Positions 1 to 5,993 of a stretch of 7,725 bases of DNA are shown here, one piece after another. The stretch lies in NCBI GenBank assembly GCA_030038035.1, contig JASHPP010000299.1:1-7725 (forward strand), read 5' to 3'. This stretch comes from Trebonia sp. GTDB lineage: Bacteria > Actinomycetota > Actinomycetes > Streptosporangiales > Streptosporangiaceae. The notes below the pieces were generated by a model. That model did no database searches. It was not told the DNA's origin and saw only the letters and a list, made by a program, of their open reading frames with translations. Both the position numbers and the translations under genes were made by a program. Each line of letters begins with the position of its first letter. Within the stretch, counting starts at the first letter, position 1.

Positions 1-810
1 GCCTACGCGGAGGGCATGCGGGCGCTTGTGCTGTACACGGCGACGCAGCAGGACGCCGTGCAGCTCGCCGAGGCGGCGGGTACGGTCGACGAGGCCGCCG
101 TCGCGCGCAACGACCTGCTGCTGCCGGTGGTGAAGGGCGTCGGGTCCGAGCGGTCGTACGAGATGCTGACGCTGGCCCTGCAGACGCTCGGCGGATCGGG
201 GTTCCTGCAGGACTACCCGATCGAGCAGTACATCAGGGACGCGAAGATCGACAGCCTCTACGAGGGCACGACCGGCATCCAGAGCCTGGACTTCTTCTTC
301 CGCAAGATCGTCCGCGACCAGGGCGCGGCCGTGCGCTCGCTGCTCGCCGACATCGCGGCGTTCGCCGCCAGCGACGACGCCAGCGACCGCAGCGACCGCA
401 GCGACCGCAGCGAGCATGGCGACGGCAACGGCCGGCTGAAGATCGAGCGCGCCGCCCTCACCGAGGGGGTCGCGCAGGTGGAGGCGATGCTGACCGCCAT
501 GACGGGTTTCGTGATCGGCTCGCTGGACCGCCCCGAGGAGGTCTACAAGGCAGGGCTCAGCACCGTGCGGCTGCTCCTCGCCTTCGGGGACCTGGCCATC
601 GGCTGGCTGCTCGCCAGGCAGGCCGCGGTGGCGCAGCGCGCGCTGGATGACGCGGACGAGCTGGCGGAGGCTGACCGTGACTTCTACGCGGGCAAGCTCG
701 CGGCGGCGCGGTTCTTCGCCACGACGGTGCTGCCCAGGCTGGAAGCCGACCGGAAGGTCATCGAGCAGACCACCCTCGACCTCATGGACGTTCCCGAAGG
801 AGCGTTCTAG
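1..810 (+). CDS. Acyl-CoA dehydrogenase, FadE5/DmdC-like, C-terminal part (5' end outside window)
   Basis: The reading frame is open from base 1, so this is the last 269 residues of a longer protein. The family is normally about 600 residues. It oxidises an acyl-CoA thioester to the trans-2-enoyl-CoA using FAD. Seen directly: the FAD/dimer signature of acyl-CoA dehydrogenases (QTLGGSGFLQDYPIEQYIRD, window residues 61-80), followed by LYEGTTGIQ, whose Glu at window residue 88 (bases 262-264) is in the position of the catalytic base. A charged low-complexity linker (about residues 123-144) comes next. The remaining roughly 120 helical residues match the extra C-terminal domain found in mycobacterial FadE5 and in DmdC (methylmercaptopropionyl-CoA dehydrogenase). 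It converges on the Dabb gene with a gap of only 15 bp. Fatty or short-branched acyl-CoA substrates are both possible; the exact substrate cannot be read from this fragment. Confidence 0.9.
   Translation, partial: AYAEGMRALVLYTATQQDAVQLAEAAGTVDEAAVARNDLLLPVVKGVGSERSYEMLTLALQTLGGSGFLQDYPIEQYIRDAKIDSLYEGTTGIQSLDFFFRKIVRDQGAAVRSLLADIAAFAASDDASDRSDRSDRSEHGDGNGRLKIERAALTEGVAQVEAMLTAMTGFVIGSLDRPEEVYKAGLSTVRLLLAFGDLAIGWLLARQAAVAQRALDDADELAEADRDFYAGKLAAARFFATTVLPRLEADRKVIEQTTLDLMDVPEGAF
382..417 (+). repeat. 9-bp tandem repeat in the acyl-CoA dehydrogenase gene
   Basis: Three identical copies of agcgaccgc (382-390, 391-399, 400-408) are followed by a diverged fourth (agcgagcat, 409-417). They are in frame and encode Ser-Asp-Arg repeats inside a hydrophilic stretch with several Asp, Ser and Gly residues. 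This stretch lies between the catalytic domain and the C-terminal domain, so it is probably a flexible linker that tolerates length change. Confidence 0.85.
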
Positions 811-825
811 CTCGACGGGCCCGCG

Positions 826-1119
826 TCAGAACTCGAACTGCACCGCGGCACGCTGGGCGGCGATCGGCATGATGTGGCGCTGCACGATGTCCCGGTGCCC
901 CGGGTCGTCGCGGTAGGCGAAGAAGCCGGCCTCGTCGTCGAAATCGGCGGTCACGGCGAAGTCGAAGTTGCCCTGCACCAGGCCCGCGTCCGGCCCGGAG
1001 GCGAAGGCGCGCACCGACGGCACCATCGACGGCAGCTTCGCGACCTCGGTCGCCGCCTGCTGCTTCTGCTCCTGCGTGGCCTCTGGTTTCCAGCTGAACA
1101 GGACGGTGTGACGGATCAT
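826..1119 (-). CDS. Dabb (stress-responsive A/B barrel) domain protein
   Basis: A 97-residue protein covering one Dabb domain (Pfam PF07876, ferredoxin-like fold, usually a dimeric barrel). Seen: the typical opening MIRHTVLFSWKPEATQEQKQ with its first strand and following helix, a central strand pair around FDFAVTADFDDEAGFFAY (residues 52-69), and the His-containing end helix (HRDIVQRHIMPI). The start is the ATG at 1117-1119. An open frame continues far upstream, but that extension is antisense to nothing useful and is out of frame with the rhomboid gene. Two copies of AGAGGAGC precede the start, the nearer core 11 nt away. Members range from proteins of unknown function to polyketide cyclases such as plant olivetolic acid cyclase, and no catalytic role can be assigned here. 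It lies 74 nt downstream of the rhomboid gene and could be its co-transcribed last member or have its own promoter. Confidence 0.85.
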   Translation of the reverse strand: MIRHTVLFSWKPEATQEQKQQAATEVAKLPSMVPSVRAFASGPDAGLVQGNFDFAVTADFDDEAGFFAYRDDPGHRDIVQRHIMPIAAQRAAVQFEF

Positions 1120-1129
1120 CGGCCTCGCG

Positions 1130-1150
1130 GCTCCTCTGCTCCTCTGCTCC
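1130..1150 (-). promoter_or_regulatory. Duplicated Shine-Dalgarno-like repeat upstream of the Dabb gene
   Basis: On the plus strand gctcctct occurs twice in tandem (1130-1137, 1138-1145), followed by gctcc. Read on the coding strand this gives two AGAGGAGC blocks before the Dabb ATG at 1119. The nearer GAGGAG core leaves an 11-nt spacer, a little longer than ideal. It supports the short ATG start chosen for the Dabb gene. Confidence 0.5.
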
Positions 1151-1193
1151 GGGTTCGGACTATCGCAAGTCTGGCCTGCCGGGTGCCCTGAAG

Positions 1194-2018
1194 CTAGAGG
1201 CCCATGTCGTCGAGTTCGCGCAGGAGATCGGCTGCGGCGCCGCTGCCGTTCCCGGCGCCGGGAAGACTCCGCGAACCGGCACCGCTCCCCGAACCGGCAC
1301 CGCCCCGCGAACCGGCACCGCCCCGCGAACCGGCACCGCCCCCCGAACCGGCACCGCCCCGCGAACCCGGACCGCTCCCCGAACCCGGACGGCCGCTGCC
1401 CGCAGACGCGCCAAGGCCGGTCGTCCACCCGCTTGTCCAGCCGCCTCGGCTCACCCCAGCGGGAGTGCGCTCCCGCAGGATCCAGGCCGCGAGGACACCG
1501 CCGAACAGGCCGCCCAGGTGCCCGATCCAGCTGATCCCCGGAGTGCCGGGTATGGCCACCTGCAGGATCGTCCAGTACAGCACGCCCGCCACGATCCCGA
1601 TGCCGATGTCGAGCAGGTTGCGGCCGAAAAATCCGCGGATCAGCACATAACCGAAGTATCCGAAGATGATCCCGCTGGCGCCCACGGTCAGCTCGCCCGA
1701 GCTCTGGAAGAGCCATACCGCGAGCCCGCTGGCCACCGTGATGATGAGCGTCACCAGCAGGAACTTCCTGATGCCCCGGTACGCCGCCAGCACGCCGAGC
1801 ACGAACAGCGGCACCGTGTTGCCCTCGATGTGCTGCCAGGAGAAGTGCAGGAACGGCGCGGTGAAGATCTCCGGCAGCCGGTCCACGTCGTGCGGCAGGA
1901 TGCCGTACGACAGGTCCAGCCGGTACCCGTCGGCCCAGTTGAACACCTGCAGGATCCAGATCAGCGCGATGAAGCCGCCCATCAGCACCAGGGCGTCGCG
2001 CACGTTCCGCCACGACAT
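1194..2018 (-). CDS. Rhomboid family intramembrane serine protease with repetitive C-terminal tail
   Basis: A 274-residue polytopic membrane protein with about six hydrophobic segments (roughly residues 9-26, 68-80, 85-105, 112-130, 138-155, 163-181). Rhomboids cleave transmembrane substrates inside the lipid bilayer. Seen: FLHFSWQHIEGN (residues 56-67), matching the family's H-x4-H-x3-N motif; GASG (113-116) with the nucleophile Ser115; and HLGG with catalytic-dyad His167. All key residues are present, so it should be active. After residue 185 comes a low-complexity Gly/Ser/Arg/Ala tail to about 260, then an acidic amphipathic end (AAADLLRELDDMGL). The ATG at 2016-2018 has TAGGGA 6 nt upstream; an ATG at 2023-2025 is out of frame. 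It begins 30 nt after the E2 stop and probably shares that transcript. Its substrate is unknown, and the link to the dehydrogenase may be only positional. Confidence 0.9.
   Translation of the reverse strand: MSWRNVRDALVLMGGFIALIWILQVFNWADGYRLDLSYGILPHDVDRLPEIFTAPFLHFSWQHIEGNTVPLFVLGVLAAYRGIRKFLLVTLIITVASGLAVWLFQSSGELTVGASGIIFGYFGYVLIRGFFGRNLLDIGIGIVAGVLYWTILQVAIPGTPGISWIGHLGGLFGGVLAAWILRERTPAGVSRGGWTSGWTTGLGASAGSGRPGSGSGPGSRGGAGSGGGAGSRGGAGSRGGAGSGSGAGSRSLPGAGNGSGAAADLLRELDDMGL
1273..1391 (-). repeat. 18-bp tandem repeat encoding the rhomboid tail
   Basis: Six consecutive 18-bp units lie at 1273, 1291, 1309, 1327, 1345 and 1363, with plus-strand consensus gaaccggcaccgccccgc. A partial seventh begins at 1381. 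Copies 2, 3 and 5 are identical and the others differ by one to a few bases. The unit is a multiple of three, so copy-number change would keep the rhomboid frame. Each unit adds six residues of the form Gly-Ala-Gly-Ser-(Arg/Gly)-Gly on the coding strand. The array is imperfect, adjacent and protein-coding, which rules out a CRISPR. Confidence 0.92.
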
Positions 2019-2048
2019 TCCGCATCCCTATCCCTCGGTGCGCCGGGC

Positions 2049-3437
2049 TCACGACCACGCGAGCATCCGGACCGGATCTTCCAGCATCGAGCCTACGTCG
2101 CGCAGCACCGCAGAGCCGAGTTCTCCGTCCACGATCCTATGGTCGAAGGCCAGCGATAGCGTCGTTACCTTCCGCACCGCCAGCTCGCCGTCGCGTACCC
2201 ATGGTGCCTCGCGCACCTGACCGAACGCCAGGATGGCGGCCTCCCCTGGGGTCAGGATGGGCGTTCCGGCATCGACGCCGAACACGCCCACGTTGGTGAT
2301 CGTGATTGTGCCGCCCGACAGGTCGGCCGGCGTCGCCTTGCCCGCGCGCGCCGTGGCGGCCAGTTCGTCGAGCGCCGCCGCGAGCGCGGCAAGGGACAGC
2401 GCGTGCGCCCCCTTGACGTTGGGGACAAGAAGGCCGCGCTCGGCCGCGACCGCGATGCCGAGGTTGACGTAGCGCTTGACGACGATCTCCTGGGCGGCCT
2501 CGTCCCACGACGAGTTGATCATGGGATGCCTGGCGACCGCGACGAGCAGCGCCTTGGCCACGAACAGCAGCGGCGACACCTTGACCCCGCCGAACTCGGG
2601 CAGCTCCCGCGCCCGCCGCACGGCCGCCATCGTGTCGGTGACGTCCACCTGCAGGAACTCGGTCACGTGCGGCGCGGAGAACGCGCTGGCCACCATCGCG
2701 GCCGCGATGTGCTTACGCACCCCCCGCACGGGAATCCGCTCTTCGGTCCCGCCCGGGCTGGCCGCCGTAGCGAGGGCGGCCGCGCCGTCGCCTGATCCCG
2801 CCACTCCATATCCCGAACGAGCCGTTGCTTCTCCGGCCGCCCGCTGCACATCTTCCCGGGTCACGGAACCTTCCGGCCCGCTTCCCGTGAGCAGGGCAAG
2901 GTCCACGCCAAGGTCCCTGGCGAGCCTGCGCACCGGGGGCTTGGCCCTGTTACTCCCGGGGGCCGGCCCCGGCGTGGCCGGATAGGAGGCTGGCCGCGTG
3001 GCGGGCGGCGCCTTGCGCGGGCGGCGGGTCGTCGCTCCCGGCTTGACCCCGTACCCGACCAGCACCGCCTGCCGGCCGGGTTCAGCGGGTTCCTCCCCGG
3101 CCGCGGGGGTGGACAGTGCGGCGGGGGCGGACTCGGCCGGGGCGGACGGAGCCGCGGCCTGCGGGGCTCCGGCTGCCTGGCCCGGGCCGGAGTCCGTGCC
3201 GGGCACGTCGACCGCAATGATCGGCGTGCCCACGTCGACGGTCTGCCCTTCGGTCACCAGCAGGGCGCTGACCGTGCCCGCGTACGGGCTTGGCAGCTCG
3301 ACGACCGCCTTGGCGGTCTCTATCTCCACGATGACCTGGTTGATCTCCACCACGTCGCCCGGCTTGACGTGCCAGGAGACGATGTCGGCCTCGGTCAGGC
3401 CCTCCCCGACGTCGGGGAGCCTGAACTCCTTGTTCAT
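2049..3437 (-). CDS. bkdC: 2-oxo acid dehydrogenase E2, dihydrolipoamide acyltransferase (BkdC-type)
   Basis: A 462-residue E2 core subunit. It takes the acyl group from E1 on a swinging lipoyl arm and passes it to CoA. Domains in order: one lipoyl domain (residues 1-78) with the lipoylated lysine K43 in EIETAKAVVELPSP; an Ala/Pro/Ser-rich flexible linker (about 79-165); a peripheral subunit-binding domain (about 167-201, VRRLARDLGVDLALLTGSGPEG); a second linker; and the acyltransferase domain (about 233-462) with the active-site motif DHRIVDG (His433, Asp437). The ATG at 3435-3437 begins just at the lipoyl domain and has GGGGAG 6 nt upstream, so the upstream in-frame extension to 3548, which overlaps E1 beta, is not used. 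It lies 16 nt downstream of E1 beta. The single lipoyl domain and sequence style fit actinobacterial BkdC. A pyruvate or other 2-oxo-acid specificity is not excluded, so the symbol is tentative. Confidence 0.93.
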   Translation of the reverse strand: MNKEFRLPDVGEGLTEADIVSWHVKPGDVVEINQVIVEIETAKAVVELPSPYAGTVSALLVTEGQTVDVGTPIIAVDVPGTDSGPGQAAGAPQAAAPSAPAESAPAALSTPAAGEEPAEPGRQAVLVGYGVKPGATTRRPRKAPPATRPASYPATPGPAPGSNRAKPPVRRLARDLGVDLALLTGSGPEGSVTREDVQRAAGEATARSGYGVAGSGDGAAALATAASPGGTEERIPVRGVRKHIAAAMVASAFSAPHVTEFLQVDVTDTMAAVRRARELPEFGGVKVSPLLFVAKALLVAVARHPMINSSWDEAAQEIVVKRYVNLGIAVAAERGLLVPNVKGAHALSLAALAAALDELAATARAGKATPADLSGGTITITNVGVFGVDAGTPILTPGEAAILAFGQVREAPWVRDGELAVRKVTTLSLAFDHRIVDGELGSAVLRDVGSMLEDPVRMLAWS

Positions 3438-3453
3438 GCTGGACTCCCCGGGC

Positions 3454-4440
3454 TCAGAAGGCGAAGGACCGGTCGACGGCGTCCAGGATCCGGTCCAGGT
3501 CCGGCAGGTAGTGGTCCTCAAGCCGCGCGACCGGGTACGGCGTGGCAAAGCCGCCCACCCGCAGCACCGGCGCCTCGAGGTCGTAGAAGCACTGCTCGGT
3601 CACCCGGGCCGCGATCTCGGCGCCGAGCCCGGCGTAGACCGGCGCCTCGTGCGCGACCACGCACCGGCCGGTGCGCGATACGGAGGCGGTGATCGTCTCC
3701 ATGTCGAGCGGCGACAGCGAGCGCAGGTCGATCACCTCGATGGACTTGCCCTCGTCGCTGGCGGCGATCGCCGCCTCCACGCAGGTGCGGACCAGCGGCC
3801 CGTACGTGAGCAGGGTGACGTCGTCTCCGGGGAGCACGGTGCGCGCCTTGTCCAGGGGCAGCGCGGCGTCCGGCGGGGCGGTCAGGTCGACGTCGCCCTT
3901 GTCCCAGTAGCGCCGCTTCGGCTCGAAGAAGATCACCGGGTCGTCGCAGGCGATCGCGAGCTGGATCATCGCGAACGCCTCGGCCGCGTCCGCGCAGGCG
4001 ACCACCCGCAGCCCTGCGGTGTGCGCGAAGATGACCTCGGGCGACTCGCTGTGGTGCTCGACCGCGCCGATGCCGCCGCCGAACGGGATGCGGACGACGA
4101 CAGGCAGCGTCAGCTGCCCGCGCGACCGGTAGTGCATCTTCGCGAGCTGGCTGACGATCTGATCGGTCGCCGGGTACACGAAGCCGTCGAACTGGATCTC
4201 GCAGACCGGCCGGTAGCCGCGCAGCGCCAGCCCGATGGCGGTGCCGATGATCCCCGACTCCGCGAGCGGCGTGTCGAGCACGCGGTGCTCGCCGAAGTCC
4301 TTCTGCAGCCCGTCCGTCACCCGGAACACGCCGCCGAGCCTGCCGACGTCCTCGCCCATGATCAGCACCTTGGGGTCGGCCTCGAGCGCCCGGCGCAGCC
4401 CCTCGTTCAGCGCACGGGACAGCGTGAGCTTGGTCATCAT
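3454..4440 (-). CDS. bkdB: 2-oxo acid dehydrogenase E1 component, beta subunit
   Basis: A 328-residue E1 beta chain, full length for the family. With E1 alpha it forms the thiamine-diphosphate heterotetramer that decarboxylates the 2-oxo acid and reductively acylates the E2 lipoyl group. Seen: the N-terminal pyrimidine-binding domain with MGEDVG (residues 28-33); DTPLAESGI, whose Glu61 is at the position that activates the thiamine aminopyrimidine; EIQFDGFVYPATDQI; and EHHSESPE (128-135), the conserved His-containing active-site loop. The C-terminal transketolase-type domain begins near residue 200. The start is ATGATGA at 4440-4434: either ATG (4440 or 4437) overlaps the E1 alpha stop codon, so translation is probably coupled. 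An AGGAAAG lies 12 nt upstream. Branched-chain versus pyruvate specificity cannot be settled from motifs. Confidence 0.94.
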   Translation of the reverse strand: MMTKLTLSRALNEGLRRALEADPKVLIMGEDVGRLGGVFRVTDGLQKDFGEHRVLDTPLAESGIIGTAIGLALRGYRPVCEIQFDGFVYPATDQIVSQLAKMHYRSRGQLTLPVVVRIPFGGGIGAVEHHSESPEVIFAHTAGLRVVACADAAEAFAMIQLAIACDDPVIFFEPKRRYWDKGDVDLTAPPDAALPLDKARTVLPGDDVTLLTYGPLVRTCVEAAIAASDEGKSIEVIDLRSLSPLDMETITASVSRTGRCVVAHEAPVYAGLGAEIAARVTEQCFYDLEAPVLRVGGFATPYPVARLEDHYLPDLDRILDAVDRSFAF

Positions 4441-5579
4441 CGCGCGGCCCCGCTTTCCTGTTGGCGCAGACCAGCCAGGCTCTCCCAGTCGAATTCGTTC
4501 AGGTAGGCCGCGTACTGCGCGCGCTCGGCGTCGAGTATCGCGTTCGCGCCCGTGTACACGTGGTCGAACAGCGCCAGCGGCGGCGGGTCAGGCAGCGCCC
4601 GGCAGCCTTCGCGGACGTGCGCGGCGAGCTCCGCCGCCGCCGCCTCGACCTCGTCGAAGAACGCGGAATTCGCCAGGCCGGTGCGGGCGAGGAAGGCGCG
4701 GACGCGCTCGATCGGGTCGCGCAGCCGCCACGTCTCGAGCTCGCTGGCCAGCCGGTACCGCGTCGGGTCGTCGGTGGTGGTGTGCGCGCCCATCCGGTAG
4801 GTGAACGCCTCGATCAGCGTCGGGCCCTGGCCCTCGCGCGCTGCCCGCAGCGCCTGCCGCGTCACCTCGTAGCAGGCGAGCACGTCGTTGCCGTCGACCC
4901 GGACCCCGGGGAAGCCGAAGCCGCGCGACCGCTGGTACAGCGGGATCGGGCTCTGCCGTTCCTGCGGGGCGGAGATCGCGTACTGGTTGTTCTGGCAGAA
5001 GAACACCACGGGGGCGTTGAAGACGGACGCCCAGGAGAACGCCTCGCTCACATCGCCCTGGCTGGTGGCGCCGTCACCGAAGTAGACGATCACCGCCTCG
5101 TCCTCCGCGCCGTCCCGCTTGATGCCCATCGCGTACCCGGTGGCGTGCAGGGTCTGGTCGCCGATGACGATCGTGTACAGGTGGAACTTGTACTGCTCCG
5201 GGTTCCAGCTGCCGTTGCTGACGCCGCGGAACAGCTCGAGCAGCCGCACCGGGTCCAGGCCGCGGCACCAGGCCACGCCGTGCTCGCGGTACGAGGGGAA
5301 CGCCATGTCCGTGGGCGACAGCGCGCGCCCCGAGCCGATCTGCGCGGCCTCCTGGCCGAGCAGTGAGGCCCAGATGCCGAGCTCACCCTGGCGCTGCAGG
5401 GAAATCGCCTCGGTGTCGAACCGCCGGACCAGCACCATGTCGCGGTACAGGCCCTTGATGTCTACGTCGCTGAGCGGGTAGCTGGGGTTGTCGACCCGCT
5501 CGCCTTCGGGAGTAAGGAGCTGGATGAGCTCGGTGTCATTGGGTGCGACCAGGGTCGCACCGCCGGTTTCGACGGTCAC
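4437..5579 (-). CDS. bkdA: 2-oxo acid dehydrogenase E1 component, alpha subunit
   Basis: A 380-residue E1 alpha chain that binds thiamine diphosphate. Seen: the cofactor motif beginning GDGATSQGD (168-176) and ending CQNNQYAIS (195-203), i.e. the GDG...NN signature; FPSYREHG (94-101); QTLHATGYAMG (142-152); and the loop MGAHTTTDDPTRYR (263-276) with conserved His266, equivalent to the phosphorylation loop of mitochondrial enzymes. The chosen start is GTG at 5577-5579, because AAAGGAG lies 6 nt upstream and the product then has normal family length. The frame extends to 5765, but that would overlap the divergent purS gene. It resembles the M. tuberculosis Rv2497c (BkdA/PdhA) type, including GVRVDGNDVLACY. 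It is the first gene of the leftward cluster and overlaps E1 beta by 4 nt. The annotation could be pyruvate dehydrogenase in some databases; I favour a branched-chain enzyme with moderate confidence. Confidence 0.94.
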   Translation of the reverse strand: MTVETGGATLVAPNDTELIQLLTPEGERVDNPSYPLSDVDIKGLYRDMVLVRRFDTEAISLQRQGELGIWASLLGQEAAQIGSGRALSPTDMAFPSYREHGVAWCRGLDPVRLLELFRGVSNGSWNPEQYKFHLYTIVIGDQTLHATGYAMGIKRDGAEDEAVIVYFGDGATSQGDVSEAFSWASVFNAPVVFFCQNNQYAISAPQERQSPIPLYQRSRGFGFPGVRVDGNDVLACYEVTRQALRAAREGQGPTLIEAFTYRMGAHTTTDDPTRYRLASELETWRLRDPIERVRAFLARTGLANSAFFDEVEAAAAELAAHVREGCRALPDPPPLALFDHVYTGANAILDAERAQYAAYLNEFDWESLAGLRQQESGAAR

Positions 5580-5585
5580 GTGCCA

Positions 5586-5592
5586 CTCCTTT
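5586..5592 (-). promoter_or_regulatory. Ribosome binding site of E1 alpha
   Basis: AAAGGAG on the minus strand, 6 nt before the GTG at 5579. This strong match decides the GTG start over the longer upstream frame. Confidence 0.85.
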
Positions 5593-5615
5593 CGGCTAGG
5601 CCCGGCGATGGGATT

Positions 5616-5653
5616 GCCACCGTCGGCCCTGCCGGCCTTGATGCCACGGTGGC
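5616..5653. promoter_or_regulatory. Inverted repeat in the divergent bkdA-purS intergenic region (candidate operator)
   Basis: GCCACCGT (5616-5623) and its exact complement ACGGTGGC (5646-5653) flank a 22-nt spacer. TGCCAC also appears three times in the same orientation (5581-5586, 5615-5620, 5642-5647). The element sits 37-74 nt upstream of the E1 alpha start and 81 nt or more before purS. It could be a regulator binding site or a leader-RNA hairpin of the leftward operon. Eight-base arms in such GC-rich DNA can occur by chance, so this is a weak call. Confidence 0.3.
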
Positions 5654-5703
5654 TGTACGCTTCATGGGCGCTTGCTGCCGTGGCCGGACGCCTTTCACCT
5701 GAC

Positions 5704-5710
5704 GATATAT
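5704..5710 (+). promoter_or_regulatory. Possible -10 element of the purS promoter
   Basis: GATATAT is one of the few AT-rich runs in the 154-bp divergent region. It lies about 24 nt before the purS GTG, which would leave a short leader containing the ribosome binding site. No convincing -35 box is present at 16-19 nt spacing, so the call is tentative. Confidence 0.3.
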
Positions 5711-5723
5711 GCCCTGTTTGCCT

Positions 5724-5730
5724 GGGAGGA
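5724..5730 (+). promoter_or_regulatory. Ribosome binding site of purS
   Basis: GGGAGGA ends 3 nt before the GTG at 5734; counted from the GGAGG core the spacer is 4 nt, which is short. It is still the best-supported start because the protein then begins with the usual PurS N-terminus. The next in-frame GTG at 5743 would remove the first three residues. Confidence 0.7.
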
Positions 5731-5733
5731 TAC

Positions 5734-5979
5734 GTGGCCAAAGTGATCGTGGACGTGATGCTCAAGCCGGAGATTCACGACCCGCAGGGCGAGGCCGTGC
5801 TCGGCGCAGCCCGCCGCCTGGGGTTCGGCAAGGTCAGCGCCGTGCGCCAGGGAAAGCGGTTCGAGCTCGAGATCGACGGCCCCGCGGACGGCACCACGCT
5901 GGCCGCCGTGGAAGAGCTCGCCCGCGAACTGCTCGCCAACCCGGTGATCGAGGAGTTCGCCCTCCACCAGGGGGAGTAA
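5734..5979 (+). CDS. purS: Phosphoribosylformylglycinamidine synthase subunit PurS
   Basis: An 81-residue protein covering the whole PurS family. PurS dimers bridge PurQ and PurL and help channel ammonia in FGAM synthase (FGAR + glutamine + ATP to FGAM, fourth step of de novo purine synthesis). Seen: the opening AKVIVDVMLKPEIHDPQGEA (residues 2-21), the LGFGKVSAVRQGKRFEL segment (29-45) and the closing LLANPVIEEFALHQGE (66-81), all characteristic. The start is GTG at 5734, preceded by GGGAGGA. It is transcribed divergently from the E1 alpha gene. Unusually, it does not abut purQ: 128 nt containing a strong hairpin separate them. No purine riboswitch is evident in the short upstream region. 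Confidence 0.95.
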   Translation: MAKVIVDVMLKPEIHDPQGEAVLGAARRLGFGKVSAVRQGKRFELEIDGPADGTTLAAVEELARELLANPVIEEFALHQGE

Positions 5980-5993
5980 CCGCCCGCGCCGCA

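Noticed and set aside
811..825. CGGGCCCG (816-823) between the convergent acyl-CoA dehydrogenase and Dabb genes, considered as a terminator
   Set aside because: It is an 8-bp palindrome without a loop or T run, so it cannot form a terminator hairpin.
1120..1193. Hairpin GGCCT...AGGCC after the rhomboid stop, considered as an operon terminator
   Set aside because: The arms are only 5 bp with a loop of about 20 nt and there is no T run. It is too weak to support.
1273..1391. Repeat array considered as a CRISPR
   Set aside because: The 18-bp units are directly adjacent without spacers, are imperfect, and are read in frame as protein. No cas genes are present.
1204..1650. Plus-strand frame with Pro-Glu-Pro-Ala-Pro repeats, resembling a proline-rich surface protein
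   Set aside because: It is the antisense reading of the 18-bp repeat in the rhomboid gene. The minus-strand frame has a full set of rhomboid catalytic motifs.
826..2058. A 410-codon minus-strand frame fusing a long Arg/Gly-rich region to the Dabb domain
   Set aside because: Only the last 97 residues show a known domain and they begin with a good ATG and upstream GAGGAG. The rest is out of frame with, and overlaps, the real rhomboid gene.
3438..3548. N-terminal extension of E2 by 37 residues
   Set aside because: The extension overlaps the E1 beta coding sequence and has no lipoyl-domain similarity. The ATG at 3437 has a ribosome binding site and starts directly at the lipoyl domain.
2998..4506. 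Long 502-codon open frame on the plus strand
   Set aside because: It runs antisense to E2, E1 beta and part of E1 alpha, all of which have clear family motifs. Its product is a meaningless Arg/Pro/Ala/Val-rich sequence, as expected from GC-rich shadow frames.
4461..5366. A 301-codon plus-strand frame
   Set aside because: It is antisense to E1 alpha over its whole length, with shadow composition and no recognisable motif.
5580..5765. N-terminal extension of E1 alpha to an ATG at 5765
   Set aside because: It would overlap the divergent purS gene and its sequence is unlike E1 alpha. GTG at 5579 has a strong AAAGGAG 6 nt upstream.
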